NCBI RefSeq assembly: GCF_014698115.1
Contig: NZ_JACJSJ010000004.1
Location: 62,001 to 126,000, forward strand
Length of the DNA stretch: 64,000 nt
Direction of reading: 5' to 3'
Source: Nostoc sp. FACHB-973
GTDB taxonomy: Bacteria; Cyanobacteriota; Cyanobacteriia; Cyanobacteriales; Nostocaceae
The position numbers were made by a program, and so were the translations under genes. Positions 51,747 to 62,646 of this stretch are shown here, in pieces (position 1 is the first letter of the stretch; each line of letters begins with the position of its first letter). The notes below the pieces were generated by a model. The model was not told where the DNA came from and did no database searches. It saw nothing but the letters and a program-made list of their open reading frames with translations.

Positions 51747-52012
51747 AATCCAGAACAACGGCTCAGTTTCGTGACTTATTTGCTAATCTTCCTCAACAGG
51801 TTCAGCAACAGGCACGCGAAGCCTATCAGCAGTTTAAGCAAGATCCCTGGCATCCTAGCCTTCGTTTCAAGCAAGTGCATCCTAGAGAGCCTATATACTC
51901 TGCCCGTGTTAGCAAAAATTATCGTGCTGTTGGTGTGCGAAACGAAAGTGGTATTGTCTGGTTTTGGATTGGCACTCATGCAGATTATGACAATCTACTG
52001 TCTCAGTTCTAG
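51743..52012 (+). CDS. RelE/HigB-like toxin
   Basis: 89 residues from GTG 51743. FRDLFANLPQQVQQQAREAY, then HPREPIYSARVSKNYRAVGV and WFWIGTHADYDNLL give the RelE/ParE fold pattern with basic central strands and a late H-x-x-Y. Ribosome-dependent mRNA cleavage is the usual activity. Apparently intact, unlike two neighbouring toxin genes. Confidence 0.85.
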   Translation: MKSRTTAQFRDLFANLPQQVQQQAREAYQQFKQDPWHPSLRFKQVHPREPIYSARVSKNYRAVGVRNESGIVWFWIGTHADYDNLLSQF

Positions 52013-52141
52013 TTGCTGAGAATTAATTAAATTTTAATATTTGGTGCTTTTATTTAATTGTGCGATCGCCCTTACCTCCAACTAACATCTCAGTACAGCA
52101 GACAGGCGATCGCAACTGTTAGGATTGGGACAGGAGGGTTT

Positions 52142-52369
52142 ATGATGTCCAAAAATGCCCAAGAGATATATAGCCAAGTTGTTTGTAACTTGTCACCAAC
52201 TGAGCGGTTACGCTTGGCAACCTTGATTCTAAATGAGCTAGTCCAGCAAAACTTGTCCATCATTGACCAAAGTGATACTTGGACTGAGCAAGATCAGGTT
52301 GATTTAGCATCTTTCTCCTTACAATACGCAGCTTCAATTTTTCCTGAAAGCGAGGAGACAGTTGAGTGA
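52142..52369 (+). CDS. Antitoxin partner of the PemK-like toxin
   Basis: 75 residues from ATG 52142 or 52145, after an excellent AGGAGG site at 52132-52137. AQEIYSQVVCNLSPTERLRL plus ATLILNELVQQNLSII is a helical antitoxin-like sequence with an acidic tail (FPESEETVE). Overlaps the toxin start by four bases. Confidence 0.8.
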   Translation: MMSKNAQEIYSQVVCNLSPTERLRLATLILNELVQQNLSIIDQSDTWTEQDQVDLASFSLQYAASIFPESEETVE

Positions 52370-52737
52370 CATTTAATCCTGGTGATGTAGTTACAGTTGA
52401 TTTTCCTGGCGTTACTGGTATTAAGCGTCGTCCGGCTGTAGTTCTGTCATCCACCACTTATCACGCAACTCGTACCGATGTAATTGTTGGACTTATCACT
52501 ACTCAGACGACTAGCCTTGGAATTACTGACTATGTACTTCAGGATTGGACAGCAGCAGGATTACGAGTTGCGTCTATTTTCAGAAGTTTCATTGTCACCC
52601 TACCACCCTCTGCCAATTTGGTTTTGATTGGTCACTTGTCAGAACTTGATTGGAAGGGTGTTCGTGGGTGTGTCAAAATAGCTCTAGCTGAGTTAGATGA
52701 TTCTGAAGGATCATCGGATACATCATCTTCCTCCTAG
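52366..52737 (+). CDS. PemK/MazF-like toxin
   Basis: 123 residues from GTG 52366. NPGDVVTVDFPGVTGIKRRP with AVVLSS is the MazF/PemK core, followed by DVIVGLITTQ and SFIVTLPPS. Known activity: sequence-specific mRNA cleavage, restrained by the upstream antitoxin. The acidic Ser-rich tail (DDSEGSSDTSSSS) is an unusual extension. Confidence 0.88.
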   Translation: MTFNPGDVVTVDFPGVTGIKRRPAVVLSSTTYHATRTDVIVGLITTQTTSLGITDYVLQDWTAAGLRVASIFRSFIVTLPPSANLVLIGHLSELDWKGVRGCVKIALAELDDSEGSSDTSSSS

Positions 52738-52806
52738 TAATTTATCTATATTTAGTATTCACACTACTTGTGCGATCGCAATTATCCAAACCTCACGCAA
52801 CAGCAG

Positions 52807-53517
52807 CTAAATTTGGCAGTTTTGAGCTAGTTTTCCTTGCAGGTAATCAATGAAGTCGAGAATTTCTGTATCAGTGAGTTGTAAACGCGATCGCTTTCCA
52901 TATTTCTGCTGCAAATACTCCCTACCTTGTTCTGGAGTCCAATTTAATTGTGCTAAATATCTGTCAGTTTGAGGTATCAAAACTGCATGGACTTCTGAGG
53001 GCGTTGTATTAGCAGATATTTGTATTGGTTCTTGATTTGAATTTTGAAGAGAGTTAATTTTTAAACTTACTTTTTGTCCTAAAGCCTGCCAGTTATTTTC
53101 CCTGTGTCCGTCCCAACTCACACCTACAGAACGATAAGTTACTGGATTATAAATTGCACAAAATACAATTGTTTTCTCTCCAGGACTGACTGCGATGGTA
53201 AGAGGATGAACTAATTGTTCAGAAGTCAGGGCTTCAAGTGAAAGCAACAAACTTTTAGAGAAATAAGATTCACTACCTGAGCGAATGACATAAGGTTTGT
53301 CTGCCAAAATATGCAAATCAGTTTTTTCTGCTTCTCCATGTGAAGTTTCCACCCTTTTATTAACTTCTATTCCTGTTATCACTCCAGTTAAAGCTCTGTC
53401 ATAAATTGGAATTTGTTTTTTATCGTCAGATAGCATATACCAACAGTGATCGGCTTCTTTGCTGACAAAGACATATTGAGGTTTGGGAATAGCTCCAAAT
53501 CCTAATTTAACTTGCAT
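52807..53517 (-). CDS. Hypothetical protein
   Basis: 236 residues, mostly beta-rich (VKLGFGAIPKPQYVFVSKEA, ALTGVITGIEVNKRVET) with a C-terminal helical motif LQQKYGKRSRLQLTDTEILD followed by FIDYLQGKL, a short module seen at the end of several cyanobacterial proteins. No signal peptide. Function not recognised. Stands between the toxin-antitoxin block and the chl cluster. Confidence 0.65.
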   Translation of the reverse strand: MQVKLGFGAIPKPQYVFVSKEADHCWYMLSDDKKQIPIYDRALTGVITGIEVNKRVETSHGEAEKTDLHILADKPYVIRSGSESYFSKSLLLSLEALTSEQLVHPLTIAVSPGEKTIVFCAIYNPVTYRSVGVSWDGHRENNWQALGQKVSLKINSLQNSNQEPIQISANTTPSEVHAVLIPQTDRYLAQLNWTPEQGREYLQQKYGKRSRLQLTDTEILDFIDYLQGKLAQNCQI

Positions 53518-54380
53518 ATTTTTAATGAAGATTTTTGTAAATAGATTTATTTGCGAATCAGGATTGACGATTTACACTATCAAGCGATGAATTACCTTAT
53601 ATATAATTCCCTAGCCAACAAGCAAATTAACAACACAGATATTTAGATTTTTTCAAAAATCAAATCGGATTGCTATATCAAATTCAAAAACAAACTCTTC
53701 TCAACTCTTACTCTCTGCGCCTCTCTTGCCTCGTGCGTGAGAAGAATTCATTCTGAAATTGATACTAATGGCTTTTAGTCTAGACATTTTAATATTTCTT
53801 AACTACTACCTATTTATTTTTGATCCAGCCTAGAGATTTTAAGAATTTTAGAAAATATTTGGCAAATTAATAATATTTTACAAAATCAGAGTAACTTGCT
53901 CTCAAGCAGCAATTAAACGGTGTTGTCTACCGTCTGAAAGTTGGGAATTTACACCAGATTTCAAATTTCAGTGGTATTTGCAACATAGGGCTGCATATAC
54001 CTCTGTCTAGCCTTGACCCTGCGCCCCAATCCTCTGAAAACAGCTTGTATGAGAATAAGCTAATTCTATGAAAACCATTTAAAAAAGGGAATTGTAGCTT
54101 TTTGTATTTTGTAACTATTTTTATAAAAATAGTTAATAAAAAGCTTTTAATGATGATTTTTAGAGTTATATAAATCTTTTAGGCTAATTAAAACCCAAAT
54201 AATCATATTTAAACTAGCTAACACAAAATAGCAACGTTTTACAAATTAAGACCCACTTTCTTTTCTATGTAATTTGCCCAATAATGACATCGAGAGACCT
54301 CACACATCGCCTTCTCAGGCTGGGTGAAGGCAAATGTTTTAGCTACAAGTTTGACAAGAAGCTATAAGAGGCAAACAACA
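53518..54380. other. Long leader region of the chlL operon
   Basis: About 860 bases with no gene. At about 53638-53680 a solo copy of one end of the 49441 element (ATCAAATCGGATTGCTATA reversed) is present. The last 300 bases are AT-rich and lead into chlL; GAGG at 54367-54370 is the ribosome site. A frame open to 54324 adds 19 residues before the conserved ChlL start but is unlikely to be translated. Confidence 0.6.
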
Positions 54381-55247
54381 GTGAAACTAGCAGTCTACGG
54401 AAAAGGTGGTATCGGCAAATCCACAACTAGCTGTAATATATCCGTCGCCCTAGCTAAACGTGGCAAGAAAGTGCTGCAAATTGGCTGCGATCCAAAACAT
54501 GACAGCACCTTCACCCTGACAGGGTTTTTGATTCCCACAATTATCGACACCCTCCAAGAAAAGGATTATCACTACGAAGATGTCTGGCCGGAAGACGTAA
54601 TTTACAAAGGCTACGGCGGTGTTGATTGTGTAGAAGCTGGTGGACCACCTGCGGGTGCTGGCTGTGGCGGTTATGTAGTTGGTGAAACCGTAAAATTACT
54701 TAAAGAACTCAACGCCTTTGATGAGTACGATGTAATTTTGTTTGACGTTCTCGGCGACGTAGTTTGCGGTGGATTTGCAGCACCACTCAACTATGCAGAT
54801 TACTGCCTGATTGTTACTGACAACGGCTTTGATGCTTTATTTGCTGCTAATCGCATTGCTGCTTCAGTCCGTGAAAAAGCACGAACTCACCCATTGCGTT
54901 TAGCTGGGTTAATTGGCAATCGCACCTCCAAGCGCGACTTGATTGAAAAATATATAGAAGCTGTGCCAATGCCAGTTCTAGAGGTTTTACCTTTGATTGA
55001 AGATATCCGCGTTTCTCGTGTTAAAGGTAAGACTTTGTTTGAAATGGCAGAGCAAGATCCTTCCCTGGACTACGTTTGCGATTACTATCTCAACATCGCT
55101 GACCAAATTTTGGCGCGTCCGGAAGGAGTTGTACCTAACGACTCACCAGATCGGGAATTGTTCTCTTTGTTGTCCGATTTTTATCTAAATCCGGGTAAAC
55201 CCCAGGTTGCTAATTCAGAAGAGGAACTAGACTTGATGATTGTATAA
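54381..55247 (+). CDS. chlL: Light-independent protochlorophyllide reductase iron protein ChlL
   Basis: 288 residues from GTG 54381, the start that gives the family N-terminus [21 protein letters not shown]-loop GKGGIGKST, switch GCDPKHDST, cluster cysteines in [11 protein letters not shown] and [15 protein letters not shown]: a NifH-like homodimer with one [4Fe-4S] cluster that passes electrons from ferredoxin to ChlN-ChlB with ATP hydrolysis. It makes chlorophyllide possible in the dark. chlN follows after one gene; chlB is not in the window. Confidence 0.97.
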   Translation: MKLAVYGKGGIGKSTTSCNISVALAKRGKKVLQIGCDPKHDSTFTLTGFLIPTIIDTLQEKDYHYEDVWPEDVIYKGYGGVDCVEAGGPPAGAGCGGYVVGETVKLLKELNAFDEYDVILFDVLGDVVCGGFAAPLNYADYCLIVTDNGFDALFAANRIAASVREKARTHPLRLAGLIGNRTSKRDLIEKYIEAVPMPVLEVLPLIEDIRVSRVKGKTLFEMAEQDPSLDYVCDYYLNIADQILARPEGVVPNDSPDRELFSLLSDFYLNPGKPQVANSEEELDLMIV

Positions 55248-55279
55248 ATCACCAAGTTCTCAGGATGGGGGACAATAAC

Positions 55280-56098
55280 ATGGCATTCTTTCACAGCTTT
55301 ACAGATTCATTAAAGCAGAAGTGGTTGCAATTTTTCCAGATCAATCGGGATTGGATTACCCTGCACATGGAAGTGGAATCAGTCTACACACCTGATGGCG
55401 GGAAGCGACCACCTTCTTACCTCATCCTGGGAGTAGTTAACGCCCTAGAACCAAAGTTAGCGCAATTAATGTTGCCCTTTGCCAAACTTAATCCTGATGC
55501 TGATACGCTGATTGAAGTGCTGGATTTGCATTTTGACCCAGATATTGCTCTCGGTAACCGCTTTGTCGTCAGCCCAGATGTAGATAGATACGTAGAAGAA
55601 GCAGCAGCTATCATTGATGAAAAGCCTGAAGATGAGACATTGACACATTCCCATACAAATGGCTTTGAGCCGATGGCGGTGTCTCAACAATTCACAATGG
55701 TGGATGCTGATGATGAAAATCTGGGGTTAAGCGAGTCTGGGGAAAGTGAAAATGGCTTTGGTGATATTTCGGAAAGTGAAAATGGCTTTGGTGATATTTC
55801 TTTATCTAACGACGAAGATTTAAAAGATGAGTCCCTCCAAATCTCTAGTGTAGAAGCAGATGAGTTTGGGGAAATTACCTTCGATGCAACAACAGCTGCA
55901 ATAGAAGTAAAGCTGGATGATGACCAACTTGAAGACAGTCCACTAGACGAGAATGCGTTTAGTGACGTGCTGTCAGATGTCTGGGGTGATGAAACATCAC
56001 TGCAAAAGGCTGAAGAAAATAACGATTTGTTAGGGGAAGAACTGCCAGCTGGCGTTTTTGATGAATCCGAAATTGCCCGTCTCTTCCCCAACGCTTAA
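55280..56098 (+). CDS. DUF5331 protein between chlL and chlN
   Basis: 272 residues from ATG 55280 (GGGGGA eight bases upstream; an in-frame ATG lies at 55265). Residues about 1-110 are a compact conserved domain (FTDSLKQKWLQFFQINRDWI, HMEVESVYTPDGGKRPPSYL, LGVVNALEPKLAQLMLPF). The remaining 160 are very acidic and disordered with an exact tandem duplication of ESENGFGDIS. It lies between chlL and chlN on the same strand, an arrangement known in cyanobacteria, so a role with the reductase is plausible but unproven. Confidence 0.82.
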   Translation: MAFFHSFTDSLKQKWLQFFQINRDWITLHMEVESVYTPDGGKRPPSYLILGVVNALEPKLAQLMLPFAKLNPDADTLIEVLDLHFDPDIALGNRFVVSPDVDRYVEEAAAIIDEKPEDETLTHSHTNGFEPMAVSQQFTMVDADDENLGLSESGESENGFGDISESENGFGDISLSNDEDLKDESLQISSVEADEFGEITFDATTAAIEVKLDDDQLEDSPLDENAFSDVLSDVWGDETSLQKAEENNDLLGEELPAGVFDESEIARLFPNA

Positions 56099-56099
56099 T

Positions 56100-57779
<1,680 letters not shown>

Positions 57780-57822
57780 ATTTGGGTTTTTATTGGGCAA
57801 TACCATAAGACTATATGAGTAG

Positions 57823-57853
57823 GGGCGAACTTTTGGGTTCGTCCTTTTTTTTT
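57823..57853 (+). terminator. Rho-independent terminator of the chl cluster
   Basis: GGGCGAAC-TTTTGG-GTTCGTCC, an 8-bp stem with one G-T pair, followed by nine T residues (57845-57853). It lies 45 bases after the chlN stop. Confidence 0.85.
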
Positions 57854-57951
57854 ACGAACCGCAGAGGCGCAGAGGACACAGAGGAAGAATTGAGAATAGT
57901 TGAAACTGCTAAGATTTGTTTATTAGTGTTAGTTTTTTAGTTGTAGATATC

Positions 57952-58200
57952 ATGGAAATTACAAAGTTGTCTTCTCAAAGACAAGTAATTATTCCCCAAT
58001 CTTTGCGGGAAGCTCATCAATGAGAAGTAGGTCAAGAATTTATTATTATTGATATGGGTGATGGAATTCTTTTAAAGCCTAAGAAACTTTTTCCAGAAAC
58101 TAAATTAGATGATGTAGCAGGTTGTTTAAAATATCAGGGAAAACCTAAAACTATTGAGGATATGGATAATGCAATTAGCCAAGGTATAGAGGAATCGTGA
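57952..58200 (+). pseudogene. AbrB/VapB-type antitoxin gene with an in-frame stop
   Basis: MEITKLSSQRQVIIPQSLRE AHQ, then TGA (58021-58023), then EVGQEFIIIDMGDGILLKPK and on to a stop at 58198. Both halves are clearly one SpoVT/AbrB-like antitoxin of 82 residues; the TGA probably replaces TGG (Trp). No toxin frame follows directly, so the module is dead. Confidence 0.85.
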
Positions 58201-58275
58201 TTTAAAAGTAGAAAACTGGCTCAAACCTGATTAAAAAAGCTAACAAGTTTCTATTCCCTAACTCTAGAACTCACC

Positions 58276-58503
58276 ATGACTCAAAAAAACTATCAACTCT
58301 CCCTAACCTTCGAGCAAATTCTTAATCTTGTCCTACAACTTCCCGCACAAGAACAAGAACAACTTATTCAAGAAATAAAGAAAACCTCTTCAAATAATAA
58401 AGATGAAGATTTACTTAGTGTTTTTGACAGAATCGGCAGAAATGCTCAAGCCAAAGGATTAACCGAAGAAACTCTAGAAGAATTACTCGCCGATGAATCA
58501 TAA
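58276..58503 (+). CDS. Antitoxin partner of the PIN toxin
   Basis: 75 residues: LTFEQILNLVLQLPAQEQEQ followed by LIQEIKK, a helical antitoxin type common in cyanobacteria, and an acidic C-terminus (LTEETLEELLADES). It overlaps the toxin gene by 11 bases, so the two are coupled. Confidence 0.83.
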   Translation: MTQKNYQLSLTFEQILNLVLQLPAQEQEQLIQEIKKTSSNNKDEDLLSVFDRIGRNAQAKGLTEETLEELLADES

Positions 58504-58909
58504 ACTAATTGTCATTGACACAAATGTTTTACTGAGTGCTGCCCTAAGTCCTAATGGAACAGCCCGTAAAGCCCTAGAGAAAGCCTATAAAGAATTCAAA
58601 ATTGCTCAAAGCGATGAAACTTATCAAGAATTAAACACACGAATTTACAAACGTAAGTTCGATAAATATATCTCAGATGAAGACCGACAAGATTTTTTGG
58701 ACGTAGTTAAAAAATACAGTCAATTTATAGAAATAAAATCTCAAATAAACACCTGTAGAGATCCAGATGACAACAAATTTTTAGAACTTGCTAAAGATGC
58801 CAATGCAGAATTTTTAATCACAGGAGATCAAGACCTTTTATCACTCAAAACCCTAGCCGAATATCAAAACCAGATTATTACTCCCAGAGACTTTATTGAC
58901 CTTGATTAA
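58493..58909 (+). CDS. PIN-domain toxin
   Basis: 138 residues. LIVIDTNVLLSAALSPNGTA starts a PIN domain; acidic positions D (IDTN), E (TYQELNTRI), D (CRDPDDNKF) and D (TGDQDLLSL) form the expected metal site. This is the putative toxin family with N-terminal IDTNVL and DPDDN. Probable RNA-cleaving toxin held by the upstream antitoxin. Appears intact. Confidence 0.9.
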   Translation: MNHKLIVIDTNVLLSAALSPNGTARKALEKAYKEFKIAQSDETYQELNTRIYKRKFDKYISDEDRQDFLDVVKKYSQFIEIKSQINTCRDPDDNKFLELAKDANAEFLITGDQDLLSLKTLAEYQNQIITPRDFIDLD

Positions 58910-58933
58910 TTCATCTTTAATCCTGTAATTAGT

Positions 58934-60247
58934 TCAGATGGAAGGCTGTAAATCTAAAGGTTTGGATGGAATTATATACATCAATTCTGCACCTTCAGGT
59001 TTTACTTCTGTGGATGGAGTTAATTTTAGCCAGTCATGAAAGCTGATTCCTAGTTGGGAGATTGCTTGTACTTCTGTTTGGTAAGATTCAAAACGGCGAT
59101 TGGTTTCAATCATAGATTCCATTACTTCAAATACTTGGGGAAGACGTTTGTAAGCTTCTTTTTCAAATCTTCCTGTTAATGGAGTAGGATTTCCTCCAAA
59201 TAAACCCCATTTAATTTCACTACGATCTACGATTGCTGATGGAAGAGAGGATAGCCATTCATCATGATTTTGAGCTAACTTAAACATATTTTCTCGTTGC
59301 ATCTCGAAAACTATATTTTCATCTAAATTCGGGTCAATCCATTGGTAAATTTTGGTAAGCTTATGCAAATTAATATGATCTTTTAACTGAGGATGTAAAT
59401 ATGCTGCTGGATTAGAAGTAAGCATGATTTCAATATATTTCTTTAGCAACAATCTGATAAATTTTGCTCCTTCTTGAAAACGACGAAGTGCTGTTTCATG
59501 CTCTTCCAACTCTAAATGACAGCGTGCTTCTGCAATATAAGCTAGAGATAATGTTAGTATATATTTATCAATGATTTGGCTTTTTTGAGTAAGTTCATTA
59601 ACTGTGTAATCTTTGTAAATATGTTCTGCTTCTAAGAAGCGATTGATAGCTTGTAAGGCACTGCTTCTACGGTTTTCAATTCTAGTCATTGTAAAGGCAT
59701 TAGTTGCTAATTCGATTCCAGCTCGGAAGTTAGCATAAAAACTGAGGTCAATTTTGCGATTAATTTGATTTAACAATTCTGCTGCTTGTTTTAGCTGATT
59801 TTCTATCTCATTGAGACGCTGCGATATAACAGCAAAACTCATCAAAGATACCCCTAGATTAAGTACACTAGCAGCAGTAGTTATCTGCAATAACTCTGGA
59901 CTTATTTGCATAGGTCTTGCAATTCCTTGGATTTGATTTTCAATATTACCTAGTTGCTGGTTGATATCACCAAATCCTTTATCTAATCGCTGGTGAACAT
60001 TGCTGAATCCCTTAGCTGACACGGCTATATTTGCTCCTGAAGTTAGCAAATTCGCGCCAGAAACAATCAGGTTCAATACGTTATTAGGGGAACTCTTTGG
60101 AGTTGGACTTGTTCCTCTTAAAAATCCAAGTATATTATTTGTTGCAGTATCCCGAATTAAACTCCCACATAGTACATATATTCCTTTAGCTAAGCCATTG
60201 GCTATATGAGGTGTAAGTGTAAAGGTAGCTTTAAGAAGTAAACTCAC
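58934..60247 (-). CDS. Unrecognised helical protein with central hydrophobic segment and coiled coils
   Basis: 437 residues, no family recognised. The N-terminal 75 residues contain weakly hydrophobic segments. Residues about 75-180 alternate coiled coil (VHQRLDKGFGDINQQLGNIE), a hydrophobic stretch (ITTAASVLNLGVSLMSFAVI) and another coiled coil (QRLNEIENQLKQAAELLNQI), a helical-hairpin arrangement seen in pore-forming or membrane-inserting proteins. The C-terminal 250 residues are helical, TPR-like in places (AEARCHLELEEHETALRRFQ). No signal peptide. Surrounded by toxin-antitoxin and xis genes, which suggests an accessory or defence role (inference only). Confidence 0.7.
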   Translation of the reverse strand: MSLLLKATFTLTPHIANGLAKGIYVLCGSLIRDTATNNILGFLRGTSPTPKSSPNNVLNLIVSGANLLTSGANIAVSAKGFSNVHQRLDKGFGDINQQLGNIENQIQGIARPMQISPELLQITTAASVLNLGVSLMSFAVISQRLNEIENQLKQAAELLNQINRKIDLSFYANFRAGIELATNAFTMTRIENRRSSALQAINRFLEAEHIYKDYTVNELTQKSQIIDKYILTLSLAYIAEARCHLELEEHETALRRFQEGAKFIRLLLKKYIEIMLTSNPAAYLHPQLKDHINLHKLTKIYQWIDPNLDENIVFEMQRENMFKLAQNHDEWLSSLPSAIVDRSEIKWGLFGGNPTPLTGRFEKEAYKRLPQVFEVMESMIETNRRFESYQTEVQAISQLGISFHDWLKLTPSTEVKPEGAELMYIIPSKPLDLQPSI

Positions 60248-60489
60248 AATTGTCTCCTAGTAAATAAATCTTCAGCAGTACAATACATGGTAAGAAGCTG
60301 CTTTGCTCTTATGCAGCTAATACCGGGGCTTTATTCAGTATTCCCAATTCGAGTTCTATTCTTTCTAATAACGATCGCTCTTTTAAAAAACCCCAGAATA
60401 TAAAGATGGCGATCGCTATTTTTATCCACTGCCTCGTACTCCTGTAAAGTCATGCCAACAATGAAATATAAAACACAAGTTCATAGCAC

Positions 60490-60852
60490 ATGACTGAAAT
60501 TGTCACCCTTCAACTCCCTGAAACACTCGCACAAAGAGCAAAGGAAATTGCTGCTTTCACACATCAGCGACTTGAAGATGTATTACTAGAATGGATTGAC
60601 CGCGCTATTAGCGAACTACCTCTAGAGTCACTACCTGATGCTGAGGTTTTGGCTATGTGTGATATGCAGATGGAAGCTGAACAGCAAGAAGTTTTTAGTG
60701 ATTTGTTAGCGCGTCACCGAGAGGGACAAATAAATGATTTAGAAGCTCGTCAACTAGATGAACTCATGCAAGTGTACCGACGTGGCTTGATAAGTAAAGC
60801 CAGAGCATTAAAAGTGGCTGTTGAACGTGGCTTAATATCCCCTCTCAATTAA
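60490..60852 (+). CDS. Small conserved-type cyanobacterial protein, possibly antitoxin-like
   Basis: 120 residues. The beginning VTLQLPETLAQRAKEIAAFT resembles a ribbon-helix-helix domain. The middle contains acidic EVLAMCDMQMEAEQQE and the end basic YRRGLISKARALKVAVERGL. No toxin partner is adjacent. Divergent from the 437-residue gene, sharing a 240-base intergenic region. Function unknown. Confidence 0.7.
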   Translation: MTEIVTLQLPETLAQRAKEIAAFTHQRLEDVLLEWIDRAISELPLESLPDAEVLAMCDMQMEAEQQEVFSDLLARHREGQINDLEARQLDELMQVYRRGLISKARALKVAVERGLISPLN

Positions 60853-60881
60853 AGCAAGATCGCTCTTTTAAATAAATTCAA

Positions 60882-61214
60882 TTAACTAACAGCAAAATCT
60901 GTATATTTACGCACAGATGGTAACTGAAAACCTAAAACAATATCTTCTTTTGGGACACCTAATTCAACTAATTCATTAGCAATTCCTACCTCTGTTCCAT
61001 CTTGCTGAATCCAGATTTTCTCGTTAATAATATCTAGATGGAGAACAGGCCCATATATACGGTCTTGCTCGTGCCAACCTACATAAACTAATTGATAATG
61101 ATCGTGTTCTGTATCATAAATTGTCTGTGCTTGAATGCGATTATCCCAAACAATATTAGCGTGTTGTTGAAGTAAATTCTTAATATATTGTCGATATTCG
61201 TCTAGCTTTGCCAT
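60882..61214 (-). CDS. xisI: XisI-like protein
   Basis: 110 residues with the XisI pattern: LDEYRQYIKNLLQQHA, YDTEHDHYQLVYVGWHEQDR, IYGPVLHLDIINEKIWIQQD and GIANELVELGVPKEDIVLGF. Together with XisH it was named for controlling excision of the fdxN element in heterocysts of Anabaena, but such pairs are widespread and their biochemical role is unresolved. ATG overlaps the end of xisH by 13 bases. Confidence 0.93.
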   Translation of the reverse strand: MAKLDEYRQYIKNLLQQHANIVWDNRIQAQTIYDTEHDHYQLVYVGWHEQDRIYGPVLHLDIINEKIWIQQDGTEVGIANELVELGVPKEDIVLGFQLPSVRKYTDFAVS

Positions 61215-61618
61215 TGGTCTATTGCCTCCTGTTCAATATTATAAATTAGTAAACAGAGTTGATTAATTTGAATAACAGATTGGATAAATGGAAGTATAAA
61301 AAACTCATTGTAAACAGTACTAGGAACTGCTAAATATAAAGTGCGATTTGCTTCTTTTTTTTGTAAAGCAATTCGGTAAATAATAAATTGTCCTAATGCG
61401 GCATAAAGTTCTGTGATTTTTGAAGGACTCAAAAAACTTTTAATTTCAACAGCTATTTTTTGTCCTTGTTTTTCGGCTGCAATAACTTTTTCTGCTCCTA
61501 AATCAATATATAGCTCAAGGGTTCCCACCTGGAGAGCATAAGGATCATGAGTGATTAACCACCCTTCTTTCTCAAGTGCTGTTTTGACAACTGTATGAAA
61601 AGCATCTTTAGCAGACAC
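61202..61618 (-). CDS. xisH: XisH-like protein (endonuclease-fold)
   Basis: 138 residues from GTG 61618. SAKDAFHTVVKTALEKEGW at the start, YIDLGAEKVIAAEKQGQKIA and VEIKSFLSPSKITELYAALG form the XisH family core, which has the PD-(D/E)XK-type acidic-lysine pattern (D, E, E-x-K). It is coupled to xisI. No fdxN or other excisable nif element is visible nearby. Confidence 0.93.
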   Translation of the reverse strand: MSAKDAFHTVVKTALEKEGWLITHDPYALQVGTLELYIDLGAEKVIAAEKQGQKIAVEIKSFLSPSKITELYAALGQFIIYRIALQKKEANRTLYLAVPSTVYNEFFILPFIQSVIQINQLCLLIYNIEQEAIDQWQS

Positions 61619-61731
61619 AGGTTTAATTCCAATTTATGGCGGTGCTTGATTTAAAAATTTCCATTTTAATAATACATTGACAATCTAGCGAAATAACAAT
61701 TTGAATTGCAACGCAAAGTAACGCAGAGGTT

Positions 61732-62475
61732 TTAGAGAATTTGTGATAAAAATTTGCGTGTTCTTTCTTCTTTGGGGTTGCTGAAAAATGTCTCAGGGGT
61801 AGCTGACTCGACGAGAGTACCGCTATCCATGAGAATAACTCGGTCGGCGACTTCGCGGGCAAATCCAACTTCGTGGGTGACGACTACCATTGTCATTCCA
61901 TCACGGGCGAGATTTCGCATTACGTCCAATACTTCCCGTACCATTTCTGGATCTAAGGCTGAGGTGGGTTCGTCAAACAACATGATTTTAGGTTGCATGG
62001 CTAAAGCACGTGCGATCGCCACCCGTTGCTGTTGTCCACCAGATAACTGTCCTGGATATTTGTGTGCTTGTTCTAAAATGCCTACTCTTTCTAATAGTTT
62101 CATCGCCGATTCTTGAGCTTGTATTTTTGGCGATCGCCTTACCCAAACTGGTGCTAAAGTAATATTTTGCAGCACGGTCAAATGGGGAAATAAATTAAAC
62201 TGTTGAAATACCATTCCCACTTCTCGACGAATTGCTTCAATATTTCGCAAGTCATGACCAAGAGTAATTCCATCAATTTCAATTCTTCCATCTTGGTATT
62301 CTTCTAAAGCATTAAAGGTGCGAATAAAAGTAGATTTACCTGAACCAGAAGGTCCCATCAAAACCACAACTTCTTTGCGATTTACTGTCAAACTCACACC
62401 TTGAAGAACGTGGAATTTGCCATACCACTTGTGAACATTTTCAGCAATAATTATCGGTTTTTGTTCTGTTGTCAC
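61732..62475 (-). CDS. bgtA: Polar amino acid ABC transporter ATP-binding protein (BgtA-like)
   Basis: 247 residues from GTG 62475, GAGG nine bases upstream. Walker [18 protein letters not shown]-loop [17 protein letters not shown], signature [20 protein letters not shown], Walker [16 protein letters not shown], switch [13 protein letters not shown]: a GlnQ/HisP-type ATPase. In Anabaena the basic and acidic amino-acid transporter genes natF-natG-natH-bgtA have this order, so the symbol is assigned by context. The permease lies 750 bases upstream, separated by mobile repeats. Confidence 0.92.
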   Translation of the reverse strand: MTTEQKPIIIAENVHKWYGKFHVLQGVSLTVNRKEVVVLMGPSGSGKSTFIRTFNALEEYQDGRIEIDGITLGHDLRNIEAIRREVGMVFQQFNLFPHLTVLQNITLAPVWVRRSPKIQAQESAMKLLERVGILEQAHKYPGQLSGGQQQRVAIARALAMQPKIMLFDEPTSALDPEMVREVLDVMRNLARDGMTMVVVTHEVGFAREVADRVILMDSGTLVESATPETFFSNPKEERTRKFLSQIL

Positions 62476-62557
62476 AGATATGCACCTCAGAATTTTTTAG
62501 TAAGCTTGCTTTGTTGGATTTTAGCAGCTTAGCGGATTTACAAGCTTGGTTAGATGC

Positions 62558-62646
62558 CAATACAGTTCGGTTAAGGTTTTTTGATCAAAATTCTACATGA
62601 CAAAGACGCGATAAATCGCCGTCTCTTGCTTAACCGAACAGTATTG
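62558..62646. mobile_element. 89-bp MITE-like element, CAATACTG family, with 10-bp duplication
   Basis: Ends CAATACAGTTCGGTTAAG and CTTAACCGAACAGTATTG (17/18 as inverted repeats). Flanked by exact GGTTAGATGC (62548-62557 and 62647-62656). The interior is an AGACGCGATAAATCGCCGTCT hairpin. Same ends as 37261-37396 but a different core. Confidence 0.9.

Noticed and set aside
54324-54380. Extended ChlL start adding 19 residues
   Set aside because: The conserved N-terminus and the GAGG site both point to GTG 54381.
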